Shown: positions 16,185-23,495 of the stretch, piece by piece | Numbering within the stretch: the stretch's first letter is position 1 | Layout: each line of letters begins with the position of its first letter | Source: Actinomycetota bacterium | GTDB taxonomy: Bacteria > Actinomycetota > Acidimicrobiia > Acidimicrobiales > Ilumatobacteraceae | Assembly (NCBI GenBank): GCA_016871395.1 | Contig: VFYV01000005.1 | Coordinates: 1 to 64,000, forward strand | Reading direction: 5' to 3' | DNA: 64,000 nucleotides | Made by a program: the position numbers and the translations under genes | The notes under the pieces: generated by a model | Told to the model about the DNA's origin: nothing | Seen by the model: the letters and a program-made list of their open reading frames with translations, nothing else | Database searches by the model: none

Positions 16185-16934
16185 TCACTGCAGTCCGCGT
16201 AACGCCCCACCGTCGAGAGGGATCGACGCGCCGGTCATGAAGCGTGCGTGCTCGGAACAGACGAAAGCGACCACGCGGCCGAAGTCGTCGGGGTCGCCCA
16301 GCCGCCCGGCGGGGATGGTCGTGGCCAGGGTCTGAGGGTCGGGGTACAACGCCGAGAGGCGATCCGTCAGGTGAAGACCCGGTTGAAGCGTGTTCACCGT
16401 GATGCCGTCTCCGGCGATCTCGCGGGCCAAGGTTTTGAGGAATCCGGTCACTCCTGCACGCGCGGTGTTGGACAAGATGAGGTGTTCGATGGGTTCGCGC
16501 ACCGAGGTGGAGGTGATGGCGACGATTCGACCCCACCCGTTCTCCTTCATGGTGGGAACCGCCGCTCGGCACATGGCGACCGTCGACAGCAGGTTCAGTC
16601 GGAGCGCCGTTTCGTAAGCGTCGAACGACGTCGAAGAAAAGGTTCCCGGCGGAGGTCCACCGGCGTTGGCCACCAAGATGTCGAGACCACCCAGGATCGT
16701 GCTCGCCCGATCGACCATGGTGGTCACTTGGTCCGGGTCGCTGACGTCGGCCACCAAAACCTCGACCATGGAGTCATCGGGGAAGTCGGATTTCGCCCGT
16801 GCCAGCCGCTCCGCATCGCGAGACACGATGACGACGCGAACCCCCTCGGCGGCCAAAGCTTTGGCGCTGGCCAAACCAAGTCCACTGGAGGCTCCGGTGA
16901 CGATGGCGCGTCGTCCGACGATTCCGAGTTGCAT
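16185..16934 (-). CDS. SDR-family oxidoreductase with altered active site
   Basis: Rossmann-fold short-chain dehydrogenase of 249 residues. The cofactor loop TGASSGLGLASA and the LVANAGGPPPG motif are intact. The catalytic Ser region is present (ITSTSV), but where a classical SDR has YxxxK this protein reads SNTAR (LILSNTARAGV). A subgroup of SDRs with this S-N-x-x-R pattern exists, so it is a natural family variant rather than a mutation, and it may use a different acid-base chemistry. Gene lies 13 nt after pfkB on the minus strand, probably in one operon; convergent with the mutase small subunit. Confidence 0.85.
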   Translation of the reverse strand: MQLGIVGRRAIVTGASSGLGLASAKALAAEGVRVVIVSRDAERLARAKSDFPDDSMVEVLVADVSDPDQVTTMVDRASTILGGLDILVANAGGPPPGTFSSTSFDAYETALRLNLLSTVAMCRAAVPTMKENGWGRIVAITSTSVREPIEHLILSNTARAGVTGFLKTLAREIAGDGITVNTLQPGLHLTDRLSALYPDPQTLATTIPAGRLGDPDDFGRVVAFVCSEHARFMTGASIPLDGGALRGLQ

Positions 16935-16947
16935 CGATGATCCTCTC

Positions 16948-17910
16948 TCAGCGGGGAGTCGACAAGAGTGCGCGTAGCCGACCGTCGGGTGAAGGTCGCG
17001 CCCCGACGTGTTCGATCACCCAGGCCGAGACTCGAGTGGCGAAGCGAGCGGCATCGACGGGGGAGTTCGAGGCGAGGTGGTGGGCGAGGAATGCGCCCGC
17101 GAAGGAGTCTCCGGCGCCGGTGGCATCGACCAGATTGTTCGTCGCCGGCGGAATGTGGGTGCTGGTTCGACCGTCGTGCACGAGAGCACCGTCGGCGTCG
17201 AGTTTCAACACGATGAGGGCGTCGGGGAAGATCTTGGTGAGACCCTCGACGATGCCCTCGGAGGAGGTCTCGCCCGTGAGCACTTGACCCTCCTCCTTGT
17301 TGGGAAGGACGATGTCGAACTCGAGGTCGGCGCACGTCGCCAAGAAGGCCGGCACTCCCATTTCCATGATCATCTGAAACGAGCCGGGATCGAAAGACAC
17401 CGTCGCCCCGCGCGAGCGGGCGATTCGGGCCGCCGTGCGCGCGGCCGAGCGCGGTGGGTCGGTGAAGAACGACCAGGCGGTGAGATGGAGGTGACGGGTC
17501 GATGAGATGGCCTCGATAGGCAACTCCGACGGCATCAGGTAGAAGTCGGCGCCGTGTCCGGACACCATCGAGCGCTGCCCCGTATGGTCCACGAACACCG
17601 CGACCGATCCGGTGGAGTGTGCCTCCGTCTCCACGAGGTGCGTCACGACGCGCTCGCTTTCCAGATCTTCCTGCGCCAATTGTCCGAAACGATCGTGACC
17701 GATCTTGCCGACGAATCGAGTCGGTGTTCCGCAACGACTGGCCCACACGGCGACGTTGGCCGCGCTTCCTCCGGGGGTCAGCATCACCTCCCCGAAGGTG
17801 TCACCCCCACGCAACAACTCCTTGTTGGTGCGAATGAGCACGTCCCACGCGAAGTCGCCCAGGACGCTCAGAACCGGGTTCGGGACGCTGAGGTCGGACA
17901 CGTCGGTCAC
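16948..17910 (-). CDS. PfkB-family carbohydrate kinase
   Basis: Ribokinase-fold sugar kinase, 320 residues. Visible are the N-terminal GDFAWDVLI strand, the GGSAANVAVWASRCG motif (PfkB signature 1), and signature 2 DATGAGDSFAGAF with the catalytic Asp and anion hole. The substrate cannot be told from sequence; the position upstream of an SDR suggests a small sugar or polyol pathway. Starts with GTG at 17910. A minus-strand frame opening upstream ends on this start as GTGA, but its composition is poor, so it is not annotated as a gene. Confidence 0.88.
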   Translation of the reverse strand: MTDVSDLSVPNPVLSVLGDFAWDVLIRTNKELLRGGDTFGEVMLTPGGSAANVAVWASRCGTPTRFVGKIGHDRFGQLAQEDLESERVVTHLVETEAHSTGSVAVFVDHTGQRSMVSGHGADFYLMPSELPIEAISSTRHLHLTAWSFFTDPPRSAARTAARIARSRGATVSFDPGSFQMIMEMGVPAFLATCADLEFDIVLPNKEEGQVLTGETSSEGIVEGLTKIFPDALIVLKLDADGALVHDGRTSTHIPPATNNLVDATGAGDSFAGAFLAHHLASNSPVDAARFATRVSAWVIEHVGARPSPDGRLRALLSTPR

Positions 17911-17937
17911 GGTATCGGCGAGGATTGTCGGACCGAC

Positions 17938-18258
17938 ATGGTCCCCGGCGAGAAAGCCCGCGTCTGCTTCCCGTTCGATTGGAAAGCCCCTGTCGTTGCT
18001 GACCGTCGCGAGGTGTCCGGCACGTTCGGGGCGTTCGCGGCTCTCATCATGTTCCCGATCTCCGACGGGAGCGACCCACGGGGGTCGAGTTGCGCCGACG
18101 TGGATCCACTGATCGCGGTTCTGTCGGGGGTCGTCCTCGCCGACGGGAGCGCGTCGACCAACGTGGACGTGGCTTTCTGGCGATTCGGGCCGGCGTGGCC
18201 GTCGTCACCGAGGCCTCCCACCCTCCCAACGCGACGGTGCCCCCGGGCGCGTCTAGCC
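17938..18258 (+). pseudogene. Possible frameshifted small gene of unknown family
   Basis: The 355-nt stretch between pfkB and the selenoprotein gene is not typical spacer. From an ATG at 17938 the frame has strongly coding-like codon use (G at position 1, G/C at position 3) to about 18172. Coding-like character then continues in the -1 frame, reading FLAIRAGVAVVTEAS, up to about 18258, just before the next start. This fits one ORF broken by a single indel, or a -1 frameshift near 18171-18176. No family is recognised, and a short minus-strand frame over the same bases has comparable GC3, so the call is weak. Confidence 0.25.
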
Positions 18259-18259
18259 T
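18254..18259 (+). promoter_or_regulatory. -10 element of the putative selenoprotein gene
   Basis: TAGCCT 6 nt before the ATG at 18266. It supports translation from that ATG upstream of the TGA codon, in the leaderless arrangement seen for many genes here. Confidence 0.45.
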
Positions 18260-18265
18260 TCGGCC

Positions 18266-18805
18266 ATGGATCGTCGAAGTTTGCGCCTACTGGTGGCGAT
18301 CATGGCGATCGTCGCGGCCTGTGGGAGTGACACGGCCGACACCTCCGGTCCGGCCGGCACTGCGGGCGCGCCGGGCACCACGGGCTTGGTGGCTGGTCCT
18401 GACACCGCAGTGCCGACGGGTGACTCGCTCCTGATCGACCCGACCACCGACGTCGTGTCGTCGGGGCGACCGGTGGTTCTGTGGTTCTGGGCCCCCGGTT
18501 GAACGCAGTGCAACATGGAAGCCCCCTCGGTCGAGGAGGCCCACCTCACCTACGGCGAGTCGGTGGACTTTTACGGCGTCGCGTGGAATGGTTCGACGGA
18601 GTACATGCTCGAATTCATCGATCGGCACGGGATCACTTTCCCGAGTCTCCTCGATGTTGCCGGTGACGTGTTCGCTCGCTACGAGGTTCCGTACCAACCG
18701 GCCTGGGTGTTCATCGACGCCGGTGGAGCGGTGACCAAGGTGCAAGGCAGCCTGGACCGAGATTCTCTCGAGCCGCTGATCGCGGATTTGATCGCCAACT
18801 CCTGA
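18266..18805 (+). CDS. Putative selenoprotein: DsbE/DsbF-like thioredoxin-fold lipoprotein with UxxC
   Basis: Reading TGA at 18500-18502 as selenocysteine gives a 179-residue protein. Residues 1-18 are a lipoprotein signal with lipobox VAAC, so C19 would be acylated and the protein anchored outside the membrane. After a Gly/Thr/Ala linker comes a TlpA-type domain whose active site reads VLWFWAPG-U-TQC: Sec replaces the nucleophilic Cys of the CxxC, with C82 as partner. The relatives known to me are mycobacterial DsbF and MPT53, which have VVLWFWAPWC or a close variant. The frame stays open for 100 codons after the TGA, with the cis-Pro loop VPYQPAWVF (P145). A GGUC-loop hairpin lies at 18521-18540. 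A nonsense mutation or base-call error is the alternative. The stop abuts the convergent LLM gene. Confidence 0.75.
18500..18502 (+). other. In-frame TGA read as selenocysteine (U79)
   Basis: Codon 79 of the thioredoxin-like gene. It falls exactly on the first Cys position of the family's CxxC active site; the second Cys (C82, TGC) is intact. Confidence 0.72.
18521..18540 (+). promoter_or_regulatory. Candidate bacterial SECIS element
   Basis: An 8-position stem (7 Watson-Crick pairs, one C-A mismatch at 18524/18537) closes a GGTC loop at 18529-18532. The first loop G is 26 nt after the TGA, within the range accepted for bacterial SECIS elements, and GGUC is also the apical loop of the E. coli fdhF element bound by SelB. 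The hairpin lies inside codons 86-92. Confidence 0.65.
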
Positions 18806-19840
18806 TCAGGCGAACCTCGGTTCGATGGAGCCGATGGCCCTCAGCGTCTCGCGAAAGCGAGAATCGAGCGCGGGATCTTCGGGAGGTTGGAGCAGCAGTC
18901 CGTCGACCAGACCGCCGTACCAGGCCTCGAGGATGTCGGGAAGTTGGTCCCAGGTCCCCGTGGGCAGAACGGTGTCGAGTACCTCGTCGGTCATGAGTGC
19001 GCCGAGCGATGTCCAATCGCCGTCACGGGTCATGTTTCGAAGTCGCGGTCCCAGGTCGGGCCAACCGAACAAATCGAGCGATCGTTGGTACGCGGGAGTG
19101 GAATAGAGGAACGCCAGCACTCCGCGTTGCGCCTGGCGACTTCGGTCCACCTCGTCGCTCGAGGGACCGGTGATGAGCGGCGAGGCAGTGATGATGAGGG
19201 GGACGTCGGACCGCTGGGCCTGGGCGGCTCCGTCGTCGAGAGCCGGCATCGCCAACTCGCGCACGAAGCGCGGATGCGAATTGGTCGGGTGAGTCACGAA
19301 CCAGTCGGCGCAGCGCCCGGCCAACTCGATCGCACCGCGATTCACGCCGCCGAGAAGAATCCTCGGTGGATCATGCGTCAGTGGACCGGGATTGAAGAAC
19401 GGTTGCAGTCGGTCGAGGGTGTAGGACGCGGTGTTCACCTTCAGTGGCGATCTCTCGGAGAACGACCTCCAAATGGCGCGCACGACCGTCACGTAGTCCT
19501 CCATCCGGCGCAACGGATCGCTCCAAGGGACGCCGAATCGACCCTCGATGTTTTGTCGGATCTGAGTGGCCAGCCCCAGATCGAAACGACCCGCACCGAC
19601 GGACGACGCGTCCCACGCTTGGAGTGCCAACAGCATCGGGCTACGGGGAAAGGCCAACGTGAGGCTGGTCTGGACCCGCAGCCGATCGGTGGCCATCAAT
19701 GCCAACGATGACACCGTCATGGAGTCGTGGATGGTCTCGGGAACGTGCAGGATGTCGAACCCCAACGCTTCGACTCGTTGGGCGTACGCACCCACGCTCG
19801 ACAAGGGAATGCGGTCGCTCATCCCCGAGACCAAAAGCAT
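18806..19840 (-). CDS. LLM-class (luciferase-like) F420-dependent oxidoreductase
   Basis: TIM-barrel flavin/F420 oxidoreductase of 344 residues. Seen are the N-terminal RVEALGFDILHVPETIHDS, TSLTLAFPRSPMLLALQAWDA, SVGAGRFDLGLATQ and RMEDYVTVVRAIW, the standard luciferase-like order. The AFPRSPM segment is typical of an actinobacterial F420-dependent subfamily. Substrate unknown. The frame continues open for hundreds of codons opposite the Rieske gene, but the ATG at 19840 is the last that fits the divergent neighbour. It is transcribed away from the Rieske oxygenase from a 57-nt intergenic region, so the two may belong to one catabolic function. Confidence 0.85.
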   Translation of the reverse strand: MLLVSGMSDRIPLSSVGAYAQRVEALGFDILHVPETIHDSMTVSSLALMATDRLRVQTSLTLAFPRSPMLLALQAWDASSVGAGRFDLGLATQIRQNIEGRFGVPWSDPLRRMEDYVTVVRAIWRSFSERSPLKVNTASYTLDRLQPFFNPGPLTHDPPRILLGGVNRGAIELAGRCADWFVTHPTNSHPRFVRELAMPALDDGAAQAQRSDVPLIITASPLITGPSSDEVDRSRQAQRGVLAFLYSTPAYQRSLDLFGWPDLGPRLRNMTRDGDWTSLGALMTDEVLDTVLPTGTWDQLPDILEAWYGGLVDGLLLQPPEDPALDSRFRETLRAIGSIEPRFA

Positions 19841-19885
19841 GGTGCAAGTCTGACCGATGCCATCCGCTAGACAAGCACCAGGTGT

Positions 19886-19891
19886 AGGAGG
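19886..19891 (+). promoter_or_regulatory. Shine-Dalgarno that decides the TTG start of the Rieske gene
   Basis: A perfect AGGAGG 6 nt before TTG at 19898. No ATG or GTG is placed as well, so TTG is the start. Confidence 0.6.
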
Positions 19892-19897
19892 TGGCCG

Positions 19898-21079
19898 TTG
19901 AGCGATCAGAAAATCGACCCCGCTGGCCGATCCCCCGTACACGTTCCGTCGAGAGGATCCCTCCCCGCTCGCATCGGTGGCGACGTGCCGAGCCTTCCCG
20001 AGTTCGGGCCGAGCGTGATGGACGCCAACGTGTACCGCGACCAGGTTCGCTACGAGTTGGAGCGTGAGCGGGTGCTGGGCCGTCATTGGATGATCGGTGG
20101 TCGCACGGAGCAGGTGGCCAATGCGGGGGACTGGATCTCCTATGAAGGTCACGACGAGACCATCGTGATGGTGCGTCAGGCCGACGGAACCGTGGCCGGC
20201 TTCCACAACGTGTGCAGTCACCGAGGGCCTTCGTTCGTCACCGCGAAGTCCGGTTGTGGGGCCCGCCGGTTCACGTGCCCGTACCACGGGTGGGTGTACG
20301 ACACCCGAGGTCGCTTGGTGGGTGTACCCGAGCGCGAGGATTTCGACGCTGTGGTTTTGGCGTCGGCGCACTCGCCGGCGGTTGCCGTCGAGGAGTGGGG
20401 CGGTTGGGTCTGGTTCAACCTCGCCGGACCCGATCGAGCGATTCCCTTGGCCGACTCCATCGGCCCCGAGATCTGCGACGATCTCGGCGCATATCGCATG
20501 CAGAACATGGCCGTGCACGAAGTCCTGGAATGGGACGTACCCGTCAACTACAAGGCCATCATCGACGGATTCAACGAGGTGTACCACGTCACCGAGCTTC
20601 ACCATGTGCCCGCCGAATTCACCAAGGCCGCCCGTTGCTCCGCGTTCCACGTTGTCGGTGACAACTTCATGTGCTTCGTACCCCGACCAACCCACCTCGA
20701 CCAGTTGTCCGATGACGATTTCGACCACCACCGCAACGCGATTTGCCACTATGTGGTCTTCCCGAACACCGTCTTCAATTGCAATCCCGAGCACATTCAG
20801 GTGTTCCAGCCCATCCCTTTGGGAGTCGACCGCACTCGCTTCCTGTGCTGGGAAATCGTCTATACGGGTGATCGATCCGACCCGGCCTATGCCGAGTATT
20901 GGTCGCGCACCATGGCCCACTGGGAGGAACTCAAGCGAGTGGTGGGTGAGGACATCAGGATCTACGAACAGATGGCGCGGTCCAAGAAGTCGAGTGCCTT
21001 CTCGCGTCAGATTCTCTCCGAGCGAGAGTTCAAAATCGCCTTGTATCACCAGAGCATGGATCGCAAGATTCGCCTTTGA
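19898..21079 (+). CDS. Rieske non-haem iron ring-hydroxylating oxygenase, alpha subunit
   Basis: A 393-residue oxygenase component. The N-terminal Rieske [2Fe-2S] domain has CSH near residue 107 and CPYHGW near residue 127 (CxH and CxxH). The catalytic domain carries the mononuclear iron site, with NYKAIIDGFNEVYHV and ELHHVPAEF giving the bridging Asp and the two His ligands. Such proteins hydroxylate or demethylate aromatic or other hydrophobic substrates with electrons from a reductase; no reductase or beta subunit is encoded nearby, so partners lie elsewhere. TTG start with a strong AGGAGG. Substrate cannot be assigned. Confidence 0.9.
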   Translation: MSDQKIDPAGRSPVHVPSRGSLPARIGGDVPSLPEFGPSVMDANVYRDQVRYELERERVLGRHWMIGGRTEQVANAGDWISYEGHDETIVMVRQADGTVAGFHNVCSHRGPSFVTAKSGCGARRFTCPYHGWVYDTRGRLVGVPEREDFDAVVLASAHSPAVAVEEWGGWVWFNLAGPDRAIPLADSIGPEICDDLGAYRMQNMAVHEVLEWDVPVNYKAIIDGFNEVYHVTELHHVPAEFTKAARCSAFHVVGDNFMCFVPRPTHLDQLSDDDFDHHRNAICHYVVFPNTVFNCNPEHIQVFQPIPLGVDRTRFLCWEIVYTGDRSDPAYAEYWSRTMAHWEELKRVVGEDIRIYEQMARSKKSSAFSRQILSEREFKIALYHQSMDRKIRL

Positions 21080-21182
21080 CCGAGCTCCGATCACGCGAAA
21101 ACAACGTGGTCACGGGCTGAAAACGTCGTCCCACGCGGATTTTCCGTAAAGGTGCGAAGACCAGGGGACGATACCGGTCTGC

Positions 21183-22127
21183 GTGAAACGAAGGATGTCC
21201 AACCTCGCACGCACGGCCCTGATGTCGCTGTCGGCCGCGATCACACTTGGTGTCGTTGGTGTGCCCGGTGCTCTCGCCCAGGGTGAGAAGGTGTCGTCCT
21301 CGTCTTCGTCGTCAGCCACCTCCTCACTCGGTCTCACCTACGTCGTGGTGAAAAACGACTCGTTGAGCCGCATCGCTTCGCGCGTCAACGTTCCGATGTC
21401 CGACCTCCTGGTGGTCAACGGCTTCGTTCGCACCAGCGTCATCGTCCCCGGACAGGTCATCAAACTTCCCGACACCGCCTCGATGGGTGGCGTACCGACG
21501 CGGGCGCCGTCGATCATTCCGACCCCGGGCGCGGCGACATTGTCAGGATCGACCTACGTCGTGCAACGCAATGACTCGTTGTCCCTGATCGCATCGCGGT
21601 CGAAGGTCGCCTTGGCTGCTCTTCTGTCCGCCAACAATTTCACTCGCACCAGTGTCATCGTTCCCGGGCAATTGATCGTGTTGCCCTCCGGCGCGGTGAC
21701 GCCCACGAACTCGGTTTCTTCCTCCGCGCCAGAGCCGGTGGTAAACGAAGGGCCCACCAAGTTGCAGATTGTTCTGGACTTCGCTCACGCCCAGGTGGGC
21801 AAGTCGTACAAGTTCGCCACGGCTGGGCCGACCACCTACGACTGCTCGGGACTCACGAGGGCCAGCTACGCGATGGTGGGCGTGAAGTTGCCCCACCAAA
21901 GCCTCCTCCAGTCCGAACTTGGCGTCGTCGTCGACTGGAAGTCGACAAAGATTCAGGCCGGCGATCTGGTCTTCACCTACTCGCGTAACAGCCCGACGCA
22001 GATCAGTCATGTGGGAATCGCCATCAGTTCCACTCATTGGATCGAGGCGCCCAACACCGGCTCGGTCGTGCGAATCGCCAAGCTGCCGTCGGCCAGCCAG
22101 ATCCAAGCGGTTCGTCGACTCCTCTGA
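21183..22127 (+). CDS. Secreted LysM-LysM-NlpC/P60 peptidoglycan endopeptidase
   Basis: Exported cell-wall hydrolase, 314 residues. A signal peptide ends near AQG (about residue 34), followed by a Ser-rich spacer and two LysM repeats (TYVVVKNDSLSRIASR..., TYVVQRNDSLSLIASR..., each ending TSVIVPGQ-IKLP or similar) that bind peptidoglycan. The C-terminal NlpC/P60 domain shows the catalytic Cys in YDCSGLTRASY, His in SHVGIAIS and a third polar residue near THWIEAP. The enzyme should cut stem peptides during growth or division. GTG at 21183 or ATG at 21195 may be the start; both give a full signal peptide. Confidence 0.92.
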   Translation: MKRRMSNLARTALMSLSAAITLGVVGVPGALAQGEKVSSSSSSSATSSLGLTYVVVKNDSLSRIASRVNVPMSDLLVVNGFVRTSVIVPGQVIKLPDTASMGGVPTRAPSIIPTPGAATLSGSTYVVQRNDSLSLIASRSKVALAALLSANNFTRTSVIVPGQLIVLPSGAVTPTNSVSSSAPEPVVNEGPTKLQIVLDFAHAQVGKSYKFATAGPTTYDCSGLTRASYAMVGVKLPHQSLLQSELGVVVDWKSTKIQAGDLVFTYSRNSPTQISHVGIAISSTHWIEAPNTGSVVRIAKLPSASQIQAVRRLL

Positions 22128-22305
22128 TCGCCTCGGGCGAGGGTTTCGAACGAGTTCCACCTCCGGTCGTGTTCTCGAATGGCGACTCGGCGGTGAGCGC
22201 CACGTGGAACTTCCGATGTCGGCAGGCCCCTGATGACGTATCGGTCGGAGAGACGGTAATAGGGTCGGGAAGGCGGTTCGGGGAACCGCCTAGCGGGGGG
22301 AAACC

Positions 22306-22494
22306 ATGCTCGATTACGTGATCACCGGTGGAACCAGCGTCGATGGCACAGGATCACCACCCCACCGCCGTGATGTCGCGGTGCGCGATGGACTGATTGC
22401 CGTGTCGGGTGACGTGGACCAACCGGCTCTCCGCAAGATCGATGCGGACACCGGCGCACGATCAGGAACCTCGCCCCGTCCGGGGAGATCGTGA
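22306..22494 (+). pseudogene. N-terminal stub of a D-aminoacylase-like amidohydrolase
   Basis: The first 48 or so codons match the start of the N-acyl-D-amino-acid deacylase group of amidohydrolases (LDYVITGGTSVDGTG, a DVAVRDGLIAVSG turn, then IDAD). In a complete enzyme IDA(D) is followed by the metal-binding HTHYD-type motif; here the frame runs into GTSPRPGRS and stops. The rest of the roughly 500-codon enzyme is not found downstream. A deletion that fused the stub to the next gene's leader is likely. The ribosome may still use its start and deliver translation to the following gene, with which it overlaps by 4 nt. Confidence 0.6.
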
Positions 22495-23495
22495 TGGAGC
22501 CCGAGATCACGCCGACGGTCGACGAGTTCGTCATTCGATTTTTGTCGGGCATCGTCGGCCACGAGACGAGCGTCGAGCGATTCGTCGACGCGGCGAGCGG
22601 ACTGAACGAGTCCGAGATGCTGGCGGCGTTGGGGCATCCTTCGCTCGGGCGCTCGGGTATCCAGATGATGGCCGACTTCATGCATCCCACGAATTCGCGT
22701 TATTTCGACGCCATCTACGGATCGTTCTTCGGGCAAAGGAACATCCGTCATTGGTTGGTGCCGACCATGGCTCAGATCGAGTTCATCGACTTCGTACCCA
22801 CCCAACCGTCGGCGATCCTCGACGATGGAGAGGGCGTCACCTCGGTCGACGAGTGGCAGATGTTCGCGAACCTGGCCGCGATCGGGGCCGGCGAGGGGAC
22901 GGTGCCCATGTCGAAAGGTGTGAGTGTGCGCCGCTATCGCGACGGCTGGATCACCTGGGCTTGCGACGTGTACGACACGAGTTCGTTCCGCACGCCGACG
23001 CCCGACGGTTCCGAGGTGGCACCGATTCCGAATTCACCGTCGCCTGCCGAATGGGATCGTCACGCGGCGACCCCGGTCACCGTTTGTGCGGAGGTCGATT
23101 TCGAAGCCGATTGCCACCAATTCCATCCCCACGACTCGGTGTACATCGATCCGATCTTCGGTGAGTTCCACGGCCGCGAAGAGATCACGGCGTGGATCAT
23201 GGACATCATGCCGCGGGTGGGCAACATCGAATTCGTGCCCGTGGGTCCCGAATTGAACGATGGCTCGGTGTACCTGCAGGAGTGGGTTCAGGTCGCAGTC
23301 ACCTCCGCGGGGGAGCGGGTGCCGATGACGCGAGGCACGAGTGTTCGTCGCTATCGCGACGGTTCGACGGTGTACGCCGCCGACTACTTCGACATCGCGA
23401 CGTTGACCCGACCGGAGGTGCTGGCCGCCAGCAAGGATTGCGGGTCGACGATCACGACCGACGACATCATGCGTTATCGTCTGCGAGGTCTCTGA
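22491..23495 (+). CDS. Protein with two NTF2/SnoaL-like domains
   Basis: A 334-residue soluble protein made of two related halves. Both end in the same block (VSVRRYRDG-W/S- followed by a YD or FD-rich strand: CDVYDTSSF in the first, ADYFDIATL in the second), and both have a SnoaL-like cone pattern with an acidic or His-lined pocket. SnoaL/NTF2-like folds serve as isomerases, hydratases or ligand-binding proteins, so no reaction can be stated. GTG at 22491 overlaps the amidohydrolase stub; ATG at 22494 is an alternative. The stop codon abuts that of the convergent DDAH gene. Confidence 0.65.
   Translation: MMEPEITPTVDEFVIRFLSGIVGHETSVERFVDAASGLNESEMLAALGHPSLGRSGIQMMADFMHPTNSRYFDAIYGSFFGQRNIRHWLVPTMAQIEFIDFVPTQPSAILDDGEGVTSVDEWQMFANLAAIGAGEGTVPMSKGVSVRRYRDGWITWACDVYDTSSFRTPTPDGSEVAPIPNSPSPAEWDRHAATPVTVCAEVDFEADCHQFHPHDSVYIDPIFGEFHGREEITAWIMDIMPRVGNIEFVPVGPELNDGSVYLQEWVQVAVTSAGERVPMTRGTSVRRYRDGSTVYAADYFDIATLTRPEVLAASKDCGSTITTDDIMRYRLRGL

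Noticed and set aside
17907-18221. Minus-strand ORF ending as GTGA on the pfkB start
   Set aside because: The overlap looks operon-like, but the product is rich in Ser, Thr, Arg and Pro with no hydrophobic core; the plus-strand frame over the same bases is more protein-like.
18500-18502. Simple pseudogene interpretation of the thioredoxin-like gene
   Set aside because: The only disruption is at the catalytic Cys, the downstream frame and motifs are intact, and a SECIS-like hairpin follows. It remains the formal alternative, but is less likely.
19841-21094. Long minus-strand extension of the LLM gene opposite the Rieske gene
   Set aside because: The Rieske frame carries clear cluster and iron-site motifs and a strong AGGAGG; the opposite frame is a GC-rich shadow.
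21080-21182. Riboswitch (c-di-AMP type) before the NlpC/P60 gene
   Set aside because: Only about 100 nt are available and I cannot find the conserved core of that class.
22494-22560. Readthrough (Sec) at the TGA ending the amidohydrolase stub
   Set aside because: Sequence beyond the TGA in that frame does not resemble the amidohydrolase, and no redox motif surrounds it.
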